A stretch of DNA of 22,368 nucleotides from JBJXGC01 sp046154545 (GCA_046154545.1 JBJXGC010000238.1:1-22368), one strand, 5' to 3'. Positions 1 to 7,208 are shown, counted from the first letter of the stretch. The notes: generated by a model not told the origin, from the sequence alone. Made by a program: numbers and translations.

Positions 1-1205
1 GGGCCTGGCAGGTCGAGCTCCTTCGCCCACTCCCGCATCTTCGGGAGCACCTCTTCGCCCATCAGGCGGAGGCTGCGCATCGCGTCGTCATGGGTCATCG
101 CACCGTCGCCGTCCCAGACCATCACGATGCCCGGCCGGACCGTCTCGAGAGACACCCGGAGCTGTTCGAGCACCGTCTTCGGCGTACCGCAGATGATGCC
201 GCGCTTCGCCTTCTGGTCTTCGAAGCTGCCCGGCTCGAAGCCCGTCGTCGAGATGCCGCGGCCCGCGAGCGCCGCCCGCGATGCCGCCGTCGGCAGCATG
301 TTCTTGCGCGAAGTCAGCCCCGGCAGGGCCTGCAGGTAGGAGTGGACGCCACCCTGGTTCCCTTCGAGGAACGGATTGCTCGGCCCCTGGAGGAGCTTGC
401 GCGCTGTCGCGTCTGCCAGCTCCTCCGTCTCATCGACGTGGAGCTTCACCATGTAGCCGTAGTTCTGAGGCCCCGCTTCGTAGCCGTTTTCCCGCGCGAT
501 TTCGGTGTAGAGGTCGAAGCACTGGCGCGTCGGGCCCTCGTCCGTCGCGGTCATAATGTAGGGATAGCGCTTGCGCGCCGCCCATTCGAGGGTGTTATAG
601 CTGAGGACGCCAGGCACCCAGATCGGCATGTGCGGCTTCTGGAACGGTTTCGCCCACGGGTTCACGTAACGCATCTGGTAGTGGCGGCCCTCCCAGCGGA
701 AGGGACCGGGGTCGGTCCAGGTCTTGATGATCAGCTCGTGCGCTTCCTGGAAGCGCTCCCAGTTGTAGGGCGTCTGGGCGTTGTGGGAGAGGCTCTCCCG
801 GCCGGTCCCCCGCACCCAGCCACTGATCAGCCGCCCGCGCGAGATAACGTCGATCATCGCCAGCTCTTCGGCGAGGAAGATCGGGTCGCTCCGCACGGGC
901 AGGATGTTGCCGAGGAGGACGATCCGGGCGCGCTTCGTGATCCGCGCCAGGATAGCCGCCTCGATGTTCATCACCGACCCCATCGTGAACGGAGTCGAAT
1001 GGTGTTCGTTCATCATGAGGCCGTCGAAGCCCATCTCTTCCGCGTACAGCTTCTCGTCGAAGTAGCGGTTGTACAGCTCCGACGCTATTTCGGAATCGTA
1101 TTCCCCGTTGCTCAGCACCAGGTCTGTGAGCTCTTCCTTCGACGCGCCGAAGAACTTCGCCTTCGGATCCTGGTAGGGCCGCTCCGTGAAGTAGCCAATG
1201 AACAT
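1..1205 (-). CDS. LLM-class flavin-dependent monooxygenase, 3' end cut by the window
   Basis: This is a bacterial-luciferase-like flavin monooxygenase, a family of TIM-barrel enzymes that use reduced FMN or F420 to oxidise small organic substrates. About 401 codons are visible and the stop lies beyond the left edge. The protein opens MFIGYFTERP and carries the family NEHH motif near residues 66-69, then the GNILPV and 'ISRGRL' segments typical of the barrel strands. The start is the ATG whose first base is 1205. An AAGGAG ribosome site lies 7 bases upstream, inside the end of the preceding hydrolase gene. Only one base separates that gene's TGA from this ATG, so translation is probably coupled. 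The substrate cannot be told from sequence, and F420 rather than FMN is possible. The long plus-strand open frame over this region is a GC-codon shadow. Confidence 0.9.
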   Translation of the reverse strand, partial: MFIGYFTERPYQDPKAKFFGASKEELTDLVLSNGEYDSEIASELYNRYFDEKLYAEEMGFDGLMMNEHHSTPFTMGSVMNIEAAILARITKRARIVLLGNILPVRSDPIFLAEELAMIDVISRGRLISGWVRGTGRESLSHNAQTPYNWERFQEAHELIIKTWTDPGPFRWEGRHYQMRYVNPWAKPFQKPHMPIWVPGVLSYNTLEWAARKRYPYIMTATDEGPTRQCFDLYTEIARENGYEAGPQNYGYMVKLHVDETEELADATARKLLQGPSNPFLEGNQGGVHSYLQALPGLTSRKNMLPTAASRAALAGRGISTTGFEPGSFEDQKAKRGIICGTPKTVLEQLRVSLETVRPGIVMVWDGDGAMTHDDAMRSLRLMGEEVLPKMREWAKELDLPG

Positions 1206-1206
1206 C

Positions 1207-1980
1207 TCACTGCTCCTTACAGGCGGCCGCGATCAGCGCCGCCAGCCGCACCGGTTCCTCGAGGTCGAGCAAGTGCCCGCCCCCGGCCACCAGCTCGATA
1301 TCCGCGCCCGGGATGGCTTCAGCATAAAGGGCGGCGCAGCGCACCGGGACCACCGCGTCCTTCGTGCCCCAGATGATCGTCGCGGGCGCGGACATGGCGC
1401 GCAGCGTCTCCGGCAGTTCGTACGAGTACATGTAGGGCTTCCAGCTGATCCGGGCGACCACCTCGCGGCTAATCTCCCAGCGGGCCCGCTGCTCAGCGCT
1501 GATCGCCTCCCCGTAGATGCGCGTGAACGTCGCAGGGTCAGCGAAGCCAGCGCCGACGTAATCCCGGTAGTCCATCATCACCTGGTCGAGGACGTGGCTG
1601 GTATCCGGTTTCAGGCCGGCCGCCCCCACGAGGACGAGGCGGCGCAGGTCGTCCGGGGCGAACGAAGCCATTTCCGCCGCCACCCAGCCGCCGAACCCCA
1701 GCCCCGCCAGGACGTAGGGCCGCTGGGCGAGCGTCCGTCCCAGGGCGAGCATCACGGCCGCGAGGTCGCGCGGGTGGCGCGCCCACTCCAGCCGCGCCGA
1801 CCCACCCCAGCCCGGCATGTCCGGCGCGAACACGCGGAACGTCCCCGCAAGCTGGTCGTGGAATTCGCCCCAGCGGGCGCCCTCAACGTCGCTGTGGAGG
1901 AGGACGAGGGGCGGACCCGAGCCGCCGCTCAGCAACCGAATCGCGCCTGTCGGAAGTTCGACGGTGCTCTCGTCAACCAT
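1207..1980 (-). CDS. Alpha/beta-hydrolase-fold protein lacking the nucleophile serine
   Basis: A 257-residue alpha/beta-hydrolase-fold protein. It has the N-terminal strands and the 'PLVLLHSD' oxyanion region (about 25-31), the nucleophile-elbow segment GLGFGGW (93-99), an acid strand IIWGTKD with Asp208, and GGGH with His236. The elbow is normally G-x-S-x-G; here the serine position, residue 95, is glycine, while the acid and base remain. It may therefore be non-hydrolytic or use another chemistry. The start at 1980 is preferred because GGAGGG lies 4 bases upstream and homology begins just after it; the open frame extends back to 2118 into the tRNA. It precedes the luciferase-like gene with a one-base gap, so the two probably act together on one substrate. 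Confidence 0.88.
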   Translation of the reverse strand: MVDESTVELPTGAIRLLSGGSGPPLVLLHSDVEGARWGEFHDQLAGTFRVFAPDMPGWGGSARLEWARHPRDLAAVMLALGRTLAQRPYVLAGLGFGGWVAAEMASFAPDDLRRLVLVGAAGLKPDTSHVLDQVMMDYRDYVGAGFADPATFTRIYGEAISAEQRARWEISREVVARISWKPYMYSYELPETLRAMSAPATIIWGTKDAVVPVRCAALYAEAIPGADIELVAGGGHLLDLEEPVRLAALIAAACKEQ

Positions 1981-2004
1981 GGGGCCCTCCGCGCTTACCC
2001 GCCC

Positions 2005-2040
2005 GGCCCGGACTCTATGGCCCCATCCGGCCGGATGCAA
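2005..2040 (-). promoter_or_regulatory. Candidate promoter with internal palindrome for the hydrolase-monooxygenase operon
   Basis: On the minus strand a -35-like TTGCAT (2035-2040) and a -10-like TAGAGT (2012-2017) are separated by exactly 17 bases, giving a start near 2005 and a leader of about 25 bases carrying the ribosome site. The spacer contains a perfect 12-base palindrome, ATCCGGCCGGAT (2025-2036). The -35 matches the consensus at only three positions, so the promoter call is tentative. Confidence 0.4.
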
Positions 2041-2107
2041 TCGACGGCGGGCATCGGGGCGCGCGGTCGCCCACGTTTTGAAGGGAGACTCGCGAACGTG
2101 AGCGGTG

Positions 2108-2184
2108 TGGTAGCGCATAGGGGATTCGAACCCCTGATCTCCGCCTTGAGAGGGCGATGTCCTAGGCCGCTAGACGAATGCGCC
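2108..2184 (-). tRNA. tRNA-Glu (anticodon CTC)
   Basis: Read on the minus strand, a full cloverleaf forms. The acceptor arm GGCGCAT pairs with ATGCGCT (one G-U), the D arm is GTCT...GGAC, the anticodon stem TCGCC/GGCGG encloses loop CTCTCAA with anticodon CTC, and the T arm AGGGG/CCCCT holds TTCGAAT. The discriminator is A and CCA is encoded (2108-2110). It reads GAG codons. The gene lies between the hydrolase operon and the divergent lipoprotein gene. Confidence 0.96.
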
Positions 2185-2186
2185 GC

Positions 2187-2223
2187 ATCCTTGATGGTAG
2201 CGCACGCCCGTTCGGCCGGGCAA
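2187..2223 (-). promoter_or_regulatory. Candidate promoter for tRNA-Glu
   Basis: On the minus strand, TTGCCC (2218-2223) and TACCAT (2194-2199) are spaced by 18 bases. The predicted start near 2187 is about three bases before the mature tRNA 5' end. The -10 element coincides with the start codon region of the divergent lipoprotein gene. Confidence 0.45.
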
Positions 2224-3525
2224 GAACGCGCCTGGGGGCTAGCTCTGCGTGGCCTGACGATCCTGGCGGCGAGCATGCTCTTCGCGGCGGCCTGCCTCTC
2301 CTGCGGCGGCGGCCAGCGGGAGATCGGGACGGGCGCCACGCCTGCGCCCACGCTCCCCGTGCAACCGGCGCCCCTCTCCGCGGGCGAGCGGGCGATGCTC
2401 AACGAGGTCGCACGGCTCCGGGCACTGCCCGCGCCAGACGCCCTCACCATCGGCTACGTGAGCCGTGCTCAGCTCCCGGCCGTCCTCGACAGCACCCTGA
2501 CCGGCGACGACCATCGATGGTTCGCCGCCACTACCACCCTCTATCGCCTCCTCGGCTACATCGGCCCGGAGGACGACTTCCTCGAGATCTACCGGACGTT
2601 CGCCAGCGAGGCTGTCATCGGGCTCTACGACCCGTCCCGCAAGACCGTCTGGGTGGTCGCTGGCGACGCCGCAGGCGGCTTCGCAGCGCTTACCCCGGCC
2701 GAACGGGCGACCCTCGCGCATGAGTTCGTCCACGCCCTCCAGGACGCGCGCTTCGACCTGGCCCCGGCCGCGAAGCGCGCCCAGCAGGACCACGACCGGG
2801 ACATCGCCTGGGCAGCCCTCGCCGAGGGCGACGCTGTCACCCATGAGCGGCTCCATAGCGGCCGTAGCGGCATGGCCCCGGGCGGCCTCAACCTGCTCTT
2901 CGCCGACGTAGGCGGCTCTCCGGCCGGCATCCCCGCGCCGATCGAGCGGGCCTTCCGCTTCCCCTACAACGCCGGCGCAGACTGGGTCCGCGGCCTGCGC
3001 GAACGCGAGGGCACCACGGGGATCGACCGGCTCTTCGAAGCCGGCCCGGCGACAACCGCAGCCATCCTCCACGGAGCTGCCGTCGGCGGACCCCCGCCGC
3101 CGGCTCTCCCGGACCTCTCAGGGTTGCCCGGCTCCGGCTGGCAGCGCCAATCAGGCGGCACCCTGGGCGAGTTCGAGTGGCAGAACTTCCTCCTCCAGCG
3201 CGTCCGGGCGCTCGACGCGGCGACCGCTGCCGCGGGACTCACGAGCGACCGCTATGAGGTTTACGTCCGCGGCGGGGCCAGCATCCTGGTCGCGCGGGTC
3301 CTCTGCCGCGACGAAGCCGCAGCGGCGGCTTTCCGCACGGCCCTCCGCACCTGGGCGGATGCGGCCGGCCTGACGAGCGCCGACCGTCCGCGATACTCCC
3401 TCGCGGCGGCGTCCGGGTCGAACACGATAGCGGCGAGTACCGGAAGCGGCCGGGAGGTCGTGGTGGTCATCGGAACAGGCGAGAAGGACGTCGAAGCAGC
3501 GATGCGCGCCCTCACCGGCGGCTAA
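2194..3525 (+). CDS. Putative lipoprotein zinc metalloprotease (HEXXH)
   Basis: A predicted exported protein of 443 residues. The N-terminus has arginines and then a hydrophobic stretch (about 21-33) ending in AAAC, a plausible lipobox with Cys34 lipidated, followed by a Pro/Thr-rich linker (about 45-62). The central region carries LAHEFVHALQD with the zinc-binding HEFVH at 176-180, and 'ALAEGDA' around 208-214, whose Glu211 is a candidate third zinc ligand. The role is probably an extracellular membrane-anchored peptidase, but no named family is certain. The ATG at 2194 is chosen because it includes the whole signal sequence; no ribosome site precedes it, so the mRNA may be leaderless or the start may differ. 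The open frame upstream of 2194 shadows the hydrolase and tRNA. It converges on the membrane-protein gene. Confidence 0.82.
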   Translation: MVAHARSAGQERAWGLALRGLTILAASMLFAAACLSCGGGQREIGTGATPAPTLPVQPAPLSAGERAMLNEVARLRALPAPDALTIGYVSRAQLPAVLDSTLTGDDHRWFAATTTLYRLLGYIGPEDDFLEIYRTFASEAVIGLYDPSRKTVWVVAGDAAGGFAALTPAERATLAHEFVHALQDARFDLAPAAKRAQQDHDRDIAWAALAEGDAVTHERLHSGRSGMAPGGLNLLFADVGGSPAGIPAPIERAFRFPYNAGADWVRGLREREGTTGIDRLFEAGPATTAAILHGAAVGGPPPPALPDLSGLPGSGWQRQSGGTLGEFEWQNFLLQRVRALDAATAAAGLTSDRYEVYVRGGASILVARVLCRDEAAAAAFRTALRTWADAAGLTSADRPRYSLAAASGSNTIAASTGSGREVVVVIGTGEKDVEAAMRALTGG

Positions 3526-3631
3526 GCGATCGGGCGAACCATCCGCCGCCTGGTGCGAATGCCCGGTCGGTCCAGGGACCTCACGTCCACGGCCCGCGCG
3601 AATACACCGGCCAGCCGAAGGAATAGCGTTG

Positions 3632-4282
3632 CTACAGGGAGAGCCGCTCCTTCGTCCAGTTCCACGGCTTTGCCTCGGCGACGTGGAGCAGGTACTCCTG
3701 GCCCATCTTCGGGATCAGCAACAACAACAGCGGGGTGATCGTGCTCTTCCAGCCATGCGGTGCGATCGCCGGGAACCACTTCATCACCACGACGCAGTAG
3801 AGCCACCAGTTCTCGAAGAGGTTCGGGAAAACGAAGAGCAAGGCGCGCGTGTCGGTCACTTCGAACAGCGCCGCGCCGATCAACCGGTAGACGAACAGGG
3901 CCGCCGCTGGCCAGCGCATCCACGGGTTGTCCCAGCGGAGCGCGACCACCACCTCGATCACGTAGTAGTAGGAGTCCAGGATCTTGTCCAACTCGGCGTA
4001 GTGGGCACCGAAGCCGCCGAGCTTGAGCAGATCGACGATGATGACATCCGCCGCGTCCAGCAGCATCGCCACAATTCCCCCGAGGAGCCAGTTCCGGAAG
4101 ATGAGAAAGGGCACCGCCAAACGGAGCGCGATCACGATCAGCTCGCCTCGCGAGAGGTCGGCGCCGCCGAGCTTCGCCGCGACGAGCACCACCATCGCCA
4201 GGACGGCTACCCCGGCAATGGCCACCTCCGGACGGGGAAACCGGACAATGCGGTCCAGGTTCGCATTCGCCGCGGTCATCAT
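3632..4282 (-). CDS. Multi-pass integral membrane protein of unknown function
   Basis: A 216-residue protein with several hydrophobic segments, clearest at about 20-37, 47-62, 66-84, 104-115, 126-140, 147-168 and 180-192. Charged and aromatic patches sit between them, such as 'LDKILDSYYY' (about 98-107) and 'FENWW' (156-160). No catalytic motif or transporter signature is visible and I do not recognise the family. The start at 4282 is well supported: the minus strand reads AGGGGAGG and then ATG ATG, so either ATG could initiate. The hydrophobic pattern on this strand argues against the overlapping open frames on the other strand and the 133-residue frame at its 3' end. The gene converges on the lipoprotein gene, 106 bases away, with no obvious terminator between. 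Confidence 0.82.
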   Translation of the reverse strand: MMTAANANLDRIVRFPRPEVAIAGVAVLAMVVLVAAKLGGADLSRGELIVIALRLAVPFLIFRNWLLGGIVAMLLDAADVIIVDLLKLGGFGAHYAELDKILDSYYYVIEVVVALRWDNPWMRWPAAALFVYRLIGAALFEVTDTRALLFVFPNLFENWWLYCVVVMKWFPAIAPHGWKSTITPLLLLLIPKMGQEYLLHVAEAKPWNWTKERLSL

Positions 4283-4607
4283 GCCGAACCTCCCCTCGTC
4301 GGTGCGCCAGCGTGATGCGTGGCCCGGCAGGCGGGCGCTCGCAGACTCACCCGTCGCACCAATGCTCGGCTGTCCGGGTCGCCGGGAGCAGGCCGTGCGG
4401 TTGGGTGCCGTGCGCGAACGCCTCAGCGTGGGCCGGGAACGGCGCGCGAGGCCTGGTGGTCATCGTCACCGGCGGAAGGCGGTTGGGGTGGCAATCTCAG
4501 GCCTGTCGGGCGGTTAAGGCACGGGCGGCCCGCCCATCGGGTGACTTGACGCACACGAAAACCCGCATGTTATGGTCGCTCACGGCGGGGGTAGTGGATA
4601 TCGCCTT
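4283..4607. other. 325-base divergent intergenic region
   Basis: This region separates the minus-strand membrane protein from the plus-strand CAP gene. The only structures I can support are at the right side: a 13-base palindrome GGGCGGCCCGCCC (4523-4535) and the promoter-like elements at 4546-4576. The rest, 4300-4520, has open frames on the plus strand, but they lack ribosome sites and recognisable protein features. Confidence 0.5.
4546..4583 (+). promoter_or_regulatory. Candidate promoter of the CAP-domain gene
   Basis: TTGACG (4546-4551) matches the -35 consensus at five of six positions. TATGGT (4571-4576) matches the -10 at four of six. The spacing is 19 bases, longer than ideal. The start would be near 4583, about 25 bases before the ATG at 4608. 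A GC palindrome ends 10 bases before the -35. Confidence 0.45.
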
Positions 4608-5588
4608 ATGGTCAGCTCGATGCATCGGAGCCAACGGCTCCGTGTCGTCTTCCCCTCGGCTCTCCTGGCCGCCGGTCTCGCGCTCCTCGCGGCCGGATTC
4701 CTCAGCGTCGCCTCGCCCGGCCAGGACGCCCACGCCATCGCCGCCTGCGTGAGCCACACGAACACCGCCGAGGAGGCCACGTTCAACGCCCAGCTCCAGG
4801 CCTGGCGGAACACGAACGTCTCCGGGTCGCTCCCCATGACCCCCTCAGCGCCCCTCAACGCCGCCGCTTACGGATACGCCGTCTTCCTCGCCAACACCGC
4901 TGGCGCTGGCGGCCACAACGCCGACGGCGCGCCCGGCTTCGCCTGGAGCACCAGAGCCATCCAGTGCGGGTACCCGGCCGCCTTTGCCGCCGGTGGCGAA
5001 GGGCTCGCTGTCGTCGAGTCGTCGGGTAACGTCGCCGTGGGGCCCTCGGATGCTCTCGCCGTCATGGCTGCCGAGGCCGGCGGCGGCATCCATGCCCCGA
5101 TCCCGGCCGCCTGCATCGGCACGGGCAAGGCGACCGGGCAAGGGGGCAAGAAGGTCGCCTGGGTGACGCTTATCTTCTATGCGGACCCGTTCACCGGTGT
5201 CTGCCCCCAGGCGGTCACCGCCGGTCCGCCGGCCACCGCCACCGCTACCGGCTCCGCATCGGCCACCGCCTCCGCCACTGCGACCCGCACCGCAACCGCG
5301 ACGCCGACGCCAACGCAAACGCCGTCCCCCACGCCGCAGGCCCGCTTCGGCGTGACGATCACCATCCCCCGGGATGGGTGGACGCTGGTCACCTTACCCG
5401 CCGGGCCCATCGCTGACGTGCTGGCGAGGGCGCGCGGCTGCTACGTGGCCGTGTATCAGCTGCAGGGTGACGAATGGCGCAGATACTCGCCCGAGGCTCC
5501 GGCCTACGCGCTCAACCTCGGGACCTCGAACGGCGGCGTCTTCTGGATCAAGGGCGGCTCCACCGTCTGCGGTCCTATCAGCCTGTAG
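4608..5588 (+). CDS. Secreted CAP/SCP-domain protein with Ala/Thr/Pro-rich linker and C-terminal domain
   Basis: A predicted secreted protein of 326 residues. A basic start (MHRSQRLR) is followed by a hydrophobic segment (about 14-36) and a likely signal-peptidase site near residues 41-46. Residues 47-192 resemble the CAP/SCP fold: NTAEEATFNAQLQAWR, then GGHNADG (His103), GGEG (Glu131) and GGIHAP (His162), which fit the conserved His-Glu-His layout. Residues about 204-245 are a low-complexity Ala/Thr linker turning to Thr/Pro. The last 80 residues form a separate small domain with two cysteines (278, 321). The function of bacterial CAP proteins is mostly unknown. The ATG at 4608 is chosen over 4572, which lies in the predicted -10, and over 4620. 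It ends three bases from the stop of the convergent pilin gene. Confidence 0.82.
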   Translation: MVSSMHRSQRLRVVFPSALLAAGLALLAAGFLSVASPGQDAHAIAACVSHTNTAEEATFNAQLQAWRNTNVSGSLPMTPSAPLNAAAYGYAVFLANTAGAGGHNADGAPGFAWSTRAIQCGYPAAFAAGGEGLAVVESSGNVAVGPSDALAVMAAEAGGGIHAPIPAACIGTGKATGQGGKKVAWVTLIFYADPFTGVCPQAVTAGPPATATATGSASATASATATRTATATPTPTQTPSPTPQARFGVTITIPRDGWTLVTLPAGPIADVLARARGCYVAVYQLQGDEWRRYSPEAPAYALNLGTSNGGVFWIKGGSTVCGPISL

Positions 5589-5591
5589 AGG

Positions 5592-5768
5592 TCAGGGGAT
5601 CGTCCAGGCGGCGGAGTTCGCGAGCGTCGTGCCGAGCGTGCCCAGCGCGGCGGCGCATACGATGGCGATGAACGCAAGGATCAGCGCGTACTCGGCCAGG
5701 CCCTGTCCGGATTCAGCGGTTAGTTCGTCCTCAAGCTGGACCTCATCGAACTCGGAACTATCGGTCAT
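5592..5768 (-). CDS. Flp/Fap-type (type IVb) pilin
   Basis: A 58-residue ORF encoding a small pilin. After a short acidic leader, the protein has ESGQGLAEYALIL, the signature of Flp pilins. Prepilin peptidase would cut between Gly21 and Gln22, placing Glu26 at mature position 5. The hydrophobic helix continues to about residue 48. The ATG at 5768 is preceded by AGAGGTGA about 6 bases upstream, one of the best ribosome sites in the window. The subunit would be assembled by a Tad system into thin pili, or act as a pseudopilin, but no tad genes are in the window. The neighbours are the convergent CAP gene, three bases away, and the phosphodiesterase upstream in coordinates 5870-6790 on the same strand. 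Confidence 0.9.
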   Translation of the reverse strand: MTDSSEFDEVQLEDELTAESGQGLAEYALILAFIAIVCAAALGTLGTTLANSAAWTIP

Positions 5769-5869
5769 CGCACGTCACCTCTCTCATTTTACCCTGCGTT
5801 ATCAATCGTCCGTAGATGCGATTACAAACGGGTACGAAAGGTGGATCCGCGTGGCACCCCGGTGACGAA

Positions 5870-6790
5870 CTACGCCACCTCCCTGGTCACGTAGCTGGCG
5901 AGCTGGACCGGTGCGTCCGAGATGACCGTGGTCACCGCCAGCGCGAACAGGTCCTGGAGGAGCTGGCCGGTTGAGTCTCGTCCCTCGTCCTTCACGGTCC
6001 AGGCGGCGAGATCGACGCCACGCGCCTGAAGCACTTCCCCCAGGTTCAGTCCCAACGCCCGCAGGTAACGGATGGTCGCGTAATCGACCATCCATTCGCT
6101 CGCCGGGAGCAAGCCCAGCAGGTCCTCCACGCGCGCACGCAGGTACGGCACCGGTTCCACGCCCGGGATGTGGGCGAGTGGGGCGTCGTCCCAGAGACCG
6201 TGGAGGCCGAGCCTGGCGGGGTAGAGATCCCCCCGGCGGCCAGGGAAATAGTGCCATTGCAGCGTTGGGTCGAGCGCCACCCGGTACCCGGCCGCGGACA
6301 GCGGCCGCAGGTTCCAGTACGCCTGCGACCCGACCAACACCTGGCTCCGCACCGGCGCCAGCGCCTCGGCCAGGTTTCGCGCCCGAGCTGCGGAGATGCC
6401 CCGTGTTAGCTTCAGGTCCACCTGGAGCAGCGTCTCCGAGCCGCGGAGCAGATCCACCACCTCGGACAGGGTGGCGACGCCCACCGAGTCGTCCCGCCGG
6501 AACCGGAGACCGCGCGCGGCCGCCGAATCGAGCGCGGCGACAGGCCCCGAACCGGTCGTGTCCTCGTCGAGTTCGGCGTCATGCAGGACCACCATCCCGT
6601 CATCCGCCAGGAACCGCACGTCGATCTCCACCCGCGGCGCCCCGGCCTGCACGCATTCGGCCACGGCGGGCAGCGAGTTGGGCGGGTAGCGGCCGCTGAG
6701 TGTCGCCCGGTGGCAGCAGAAGACGCGAGGCCGGCCGGCCACCAACGGGGCGAGATCGCCCGCTGAGTTCTGCTGAGGTGCGTTGCTCAT
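5870..6790 (-). CDS. Glycerophosphodiester phosphodiesterase family protein
   Basis: A 306-residue TIM-barrel phosphodiesterase that would hydrolyse glycerophosphodiesters to glycerol-3-phosphate and an alcohol. The GDPD signature is intact: CCHR with His27-Arg28, NSLPA (38-42), VEIDV with Glu55 and Asp57 as metal ligands, and VVLHDAELDEDTTG with His70. The C-terminal 'AAWTVKDEG' and 'VISDAP' strands also fit. There is no signal peptide, so it is probably cytoplasmic. The start is uncertain: ATG 6790 lacks a ribosome site, while ATG 6829 in the same frame lies 11 bases after a -10-like TATTAA (6841-6846, minus strand) and could be near-leaderless. The further extension to 7021 is Arg/Pro-rich and looks non-coding. 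GpsA at 19471 supplies the same lipid metabolite but is far away. Confidence 0.87.
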   Translation of the reverse strand: MSNAPQQNSAGDLAPLVAGRPRVFCCHRATLSGRYPPNSLPAVAECVQAGAPRVEIDVRFLADDGMVVLHDAELDEDTTGSGPVAALDSAAARGLRFRRDDSVGVATLSEVVDLLRGSETLLQVDLKLTRGISAARARNLAEALAPVRSQVLVGSQAYWNLRPLSAAGYRVALDPTLQWHYFPGRRGDLYPARLGLHGLWDDAPLAHIPGVEPVPYLRARVEDLLGLLPASEWMVDYATIRYLRALGLNLGEVLQARGVDLAAWTVKDEGRDSTGQLLQDLFALAVTTVISDAPVQLASYVTREVA

Positions 6791-7132
6791 CGTGCTGGAA
6801 GTGTCCGTCCTCCGTGATAACGGCACCATCGGGGTACAGGTTAATAGGACACGTGCCCGAAACGGCGCAGGATGTCTGTCCTTGGTCCGTGATCGCGGGC
6901 AGCGGCCGGGCGCTGGCAGCCTCACCCACCGGCCGCGTGGAGCGTGTGGGCGCGGCCAGGACAGGGCGGCCACGCGGCGGGTTGCGCCGCCGCGCCGGAC
7001 GTGGAAAGGTAGATCGGTCATCCCCTTCCTCGGATGGCCGGGCGCCGCCCCTCGCAGAGGCCGGCGATGGTGAAAGTCGTCCCCTTGTTTTGTTGGAAGG
7101 GACGCGTGGTATACTCCCGCGCGTCCCAGCGG
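6791..7132. other. 342-base divergent region before the tRNA genes
   Basis: This region lies between the minus-strand phosphodiesterase and the plus-strand tRNA-Lys. It holds a -10-like TATTAA for the phosphodiesterase (6841-6846, minus) and the tRNA promoter with its dyad at 7085-7127. A 9-base inverted repeat, GCCGCGTGG (6932-6940) and CCACGCGGC (6970-6978), may be chance in such GC-rich DNA. I see no credible gene. Confidence 0.5.
7085..7127 (+). promoter_or_regulatory. tRNA-Lys promoter with a dyad around the -10
   Basis: A strong -10, TATACT (7110-7115), lies 17 bases before the mature tRNA-Lys 5' end. The best -35 is TTGTTT (7085-7090) at a long 19-base spacing. A perfect 8-base inverted repeat, GGGACGCG (7099-7106) and CGCGTCCC (7120-7127), brackets the -10 almost symmetrically. 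Confidence 0.6.
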
Positions 7133-7208
7133 GGGCCGCTAGCTCAATTGGCAGAGCAAGTGACTCTTAATCACTAGGTTGAAGGTTCGAGTCCTTCGCG
7201 GCTCACCA
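7133..7208 (+). tRNA. tRNA-Lys (anticodon CTT)
   Basis: A complete cloverleaf is visible. Acceptor GGGCCGC pairs with GCGGCTC (one G-U), the D arm is GCTC...GAGC, anticodon stem AGTGA/TCACT holds loop CTCTTAA with anticodon CTT, and T arm GAAGG/CCTTC holds TTCGAGT. Discriminator A and CCA are encoded (7205-7208). It reads AAG. It is followed 53 bases later by tRNA-Leu; a small hairpin, GCTGCC/GGCAGC (7228-7244), sits in the spacer and could aid processing. Confidence 0.96.

Noticed and set aside
90..1376. 428-codon plus-strand open frame
   Set aside because: It lies antisense to the monooxygenase and hydrolase, is rich in Arg, Pro and His without any domain, and arises from codon bias in GC-rich DNA.
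3522..3923. 133-codon minus-strand frame at the end of the membrane-protein gene
   Set aside because: It overlaps the hydrophobic membrane protein on the same strand, is Arg/Asp-rich, and has no ribosome site or homology that I recognise.
6932..6978. 9-base inverted repeat with a 29-base gap
   Set aside because: Such repeats are expected by chance in DNA this GC-rich, and it has no link to a promoter or gene end.
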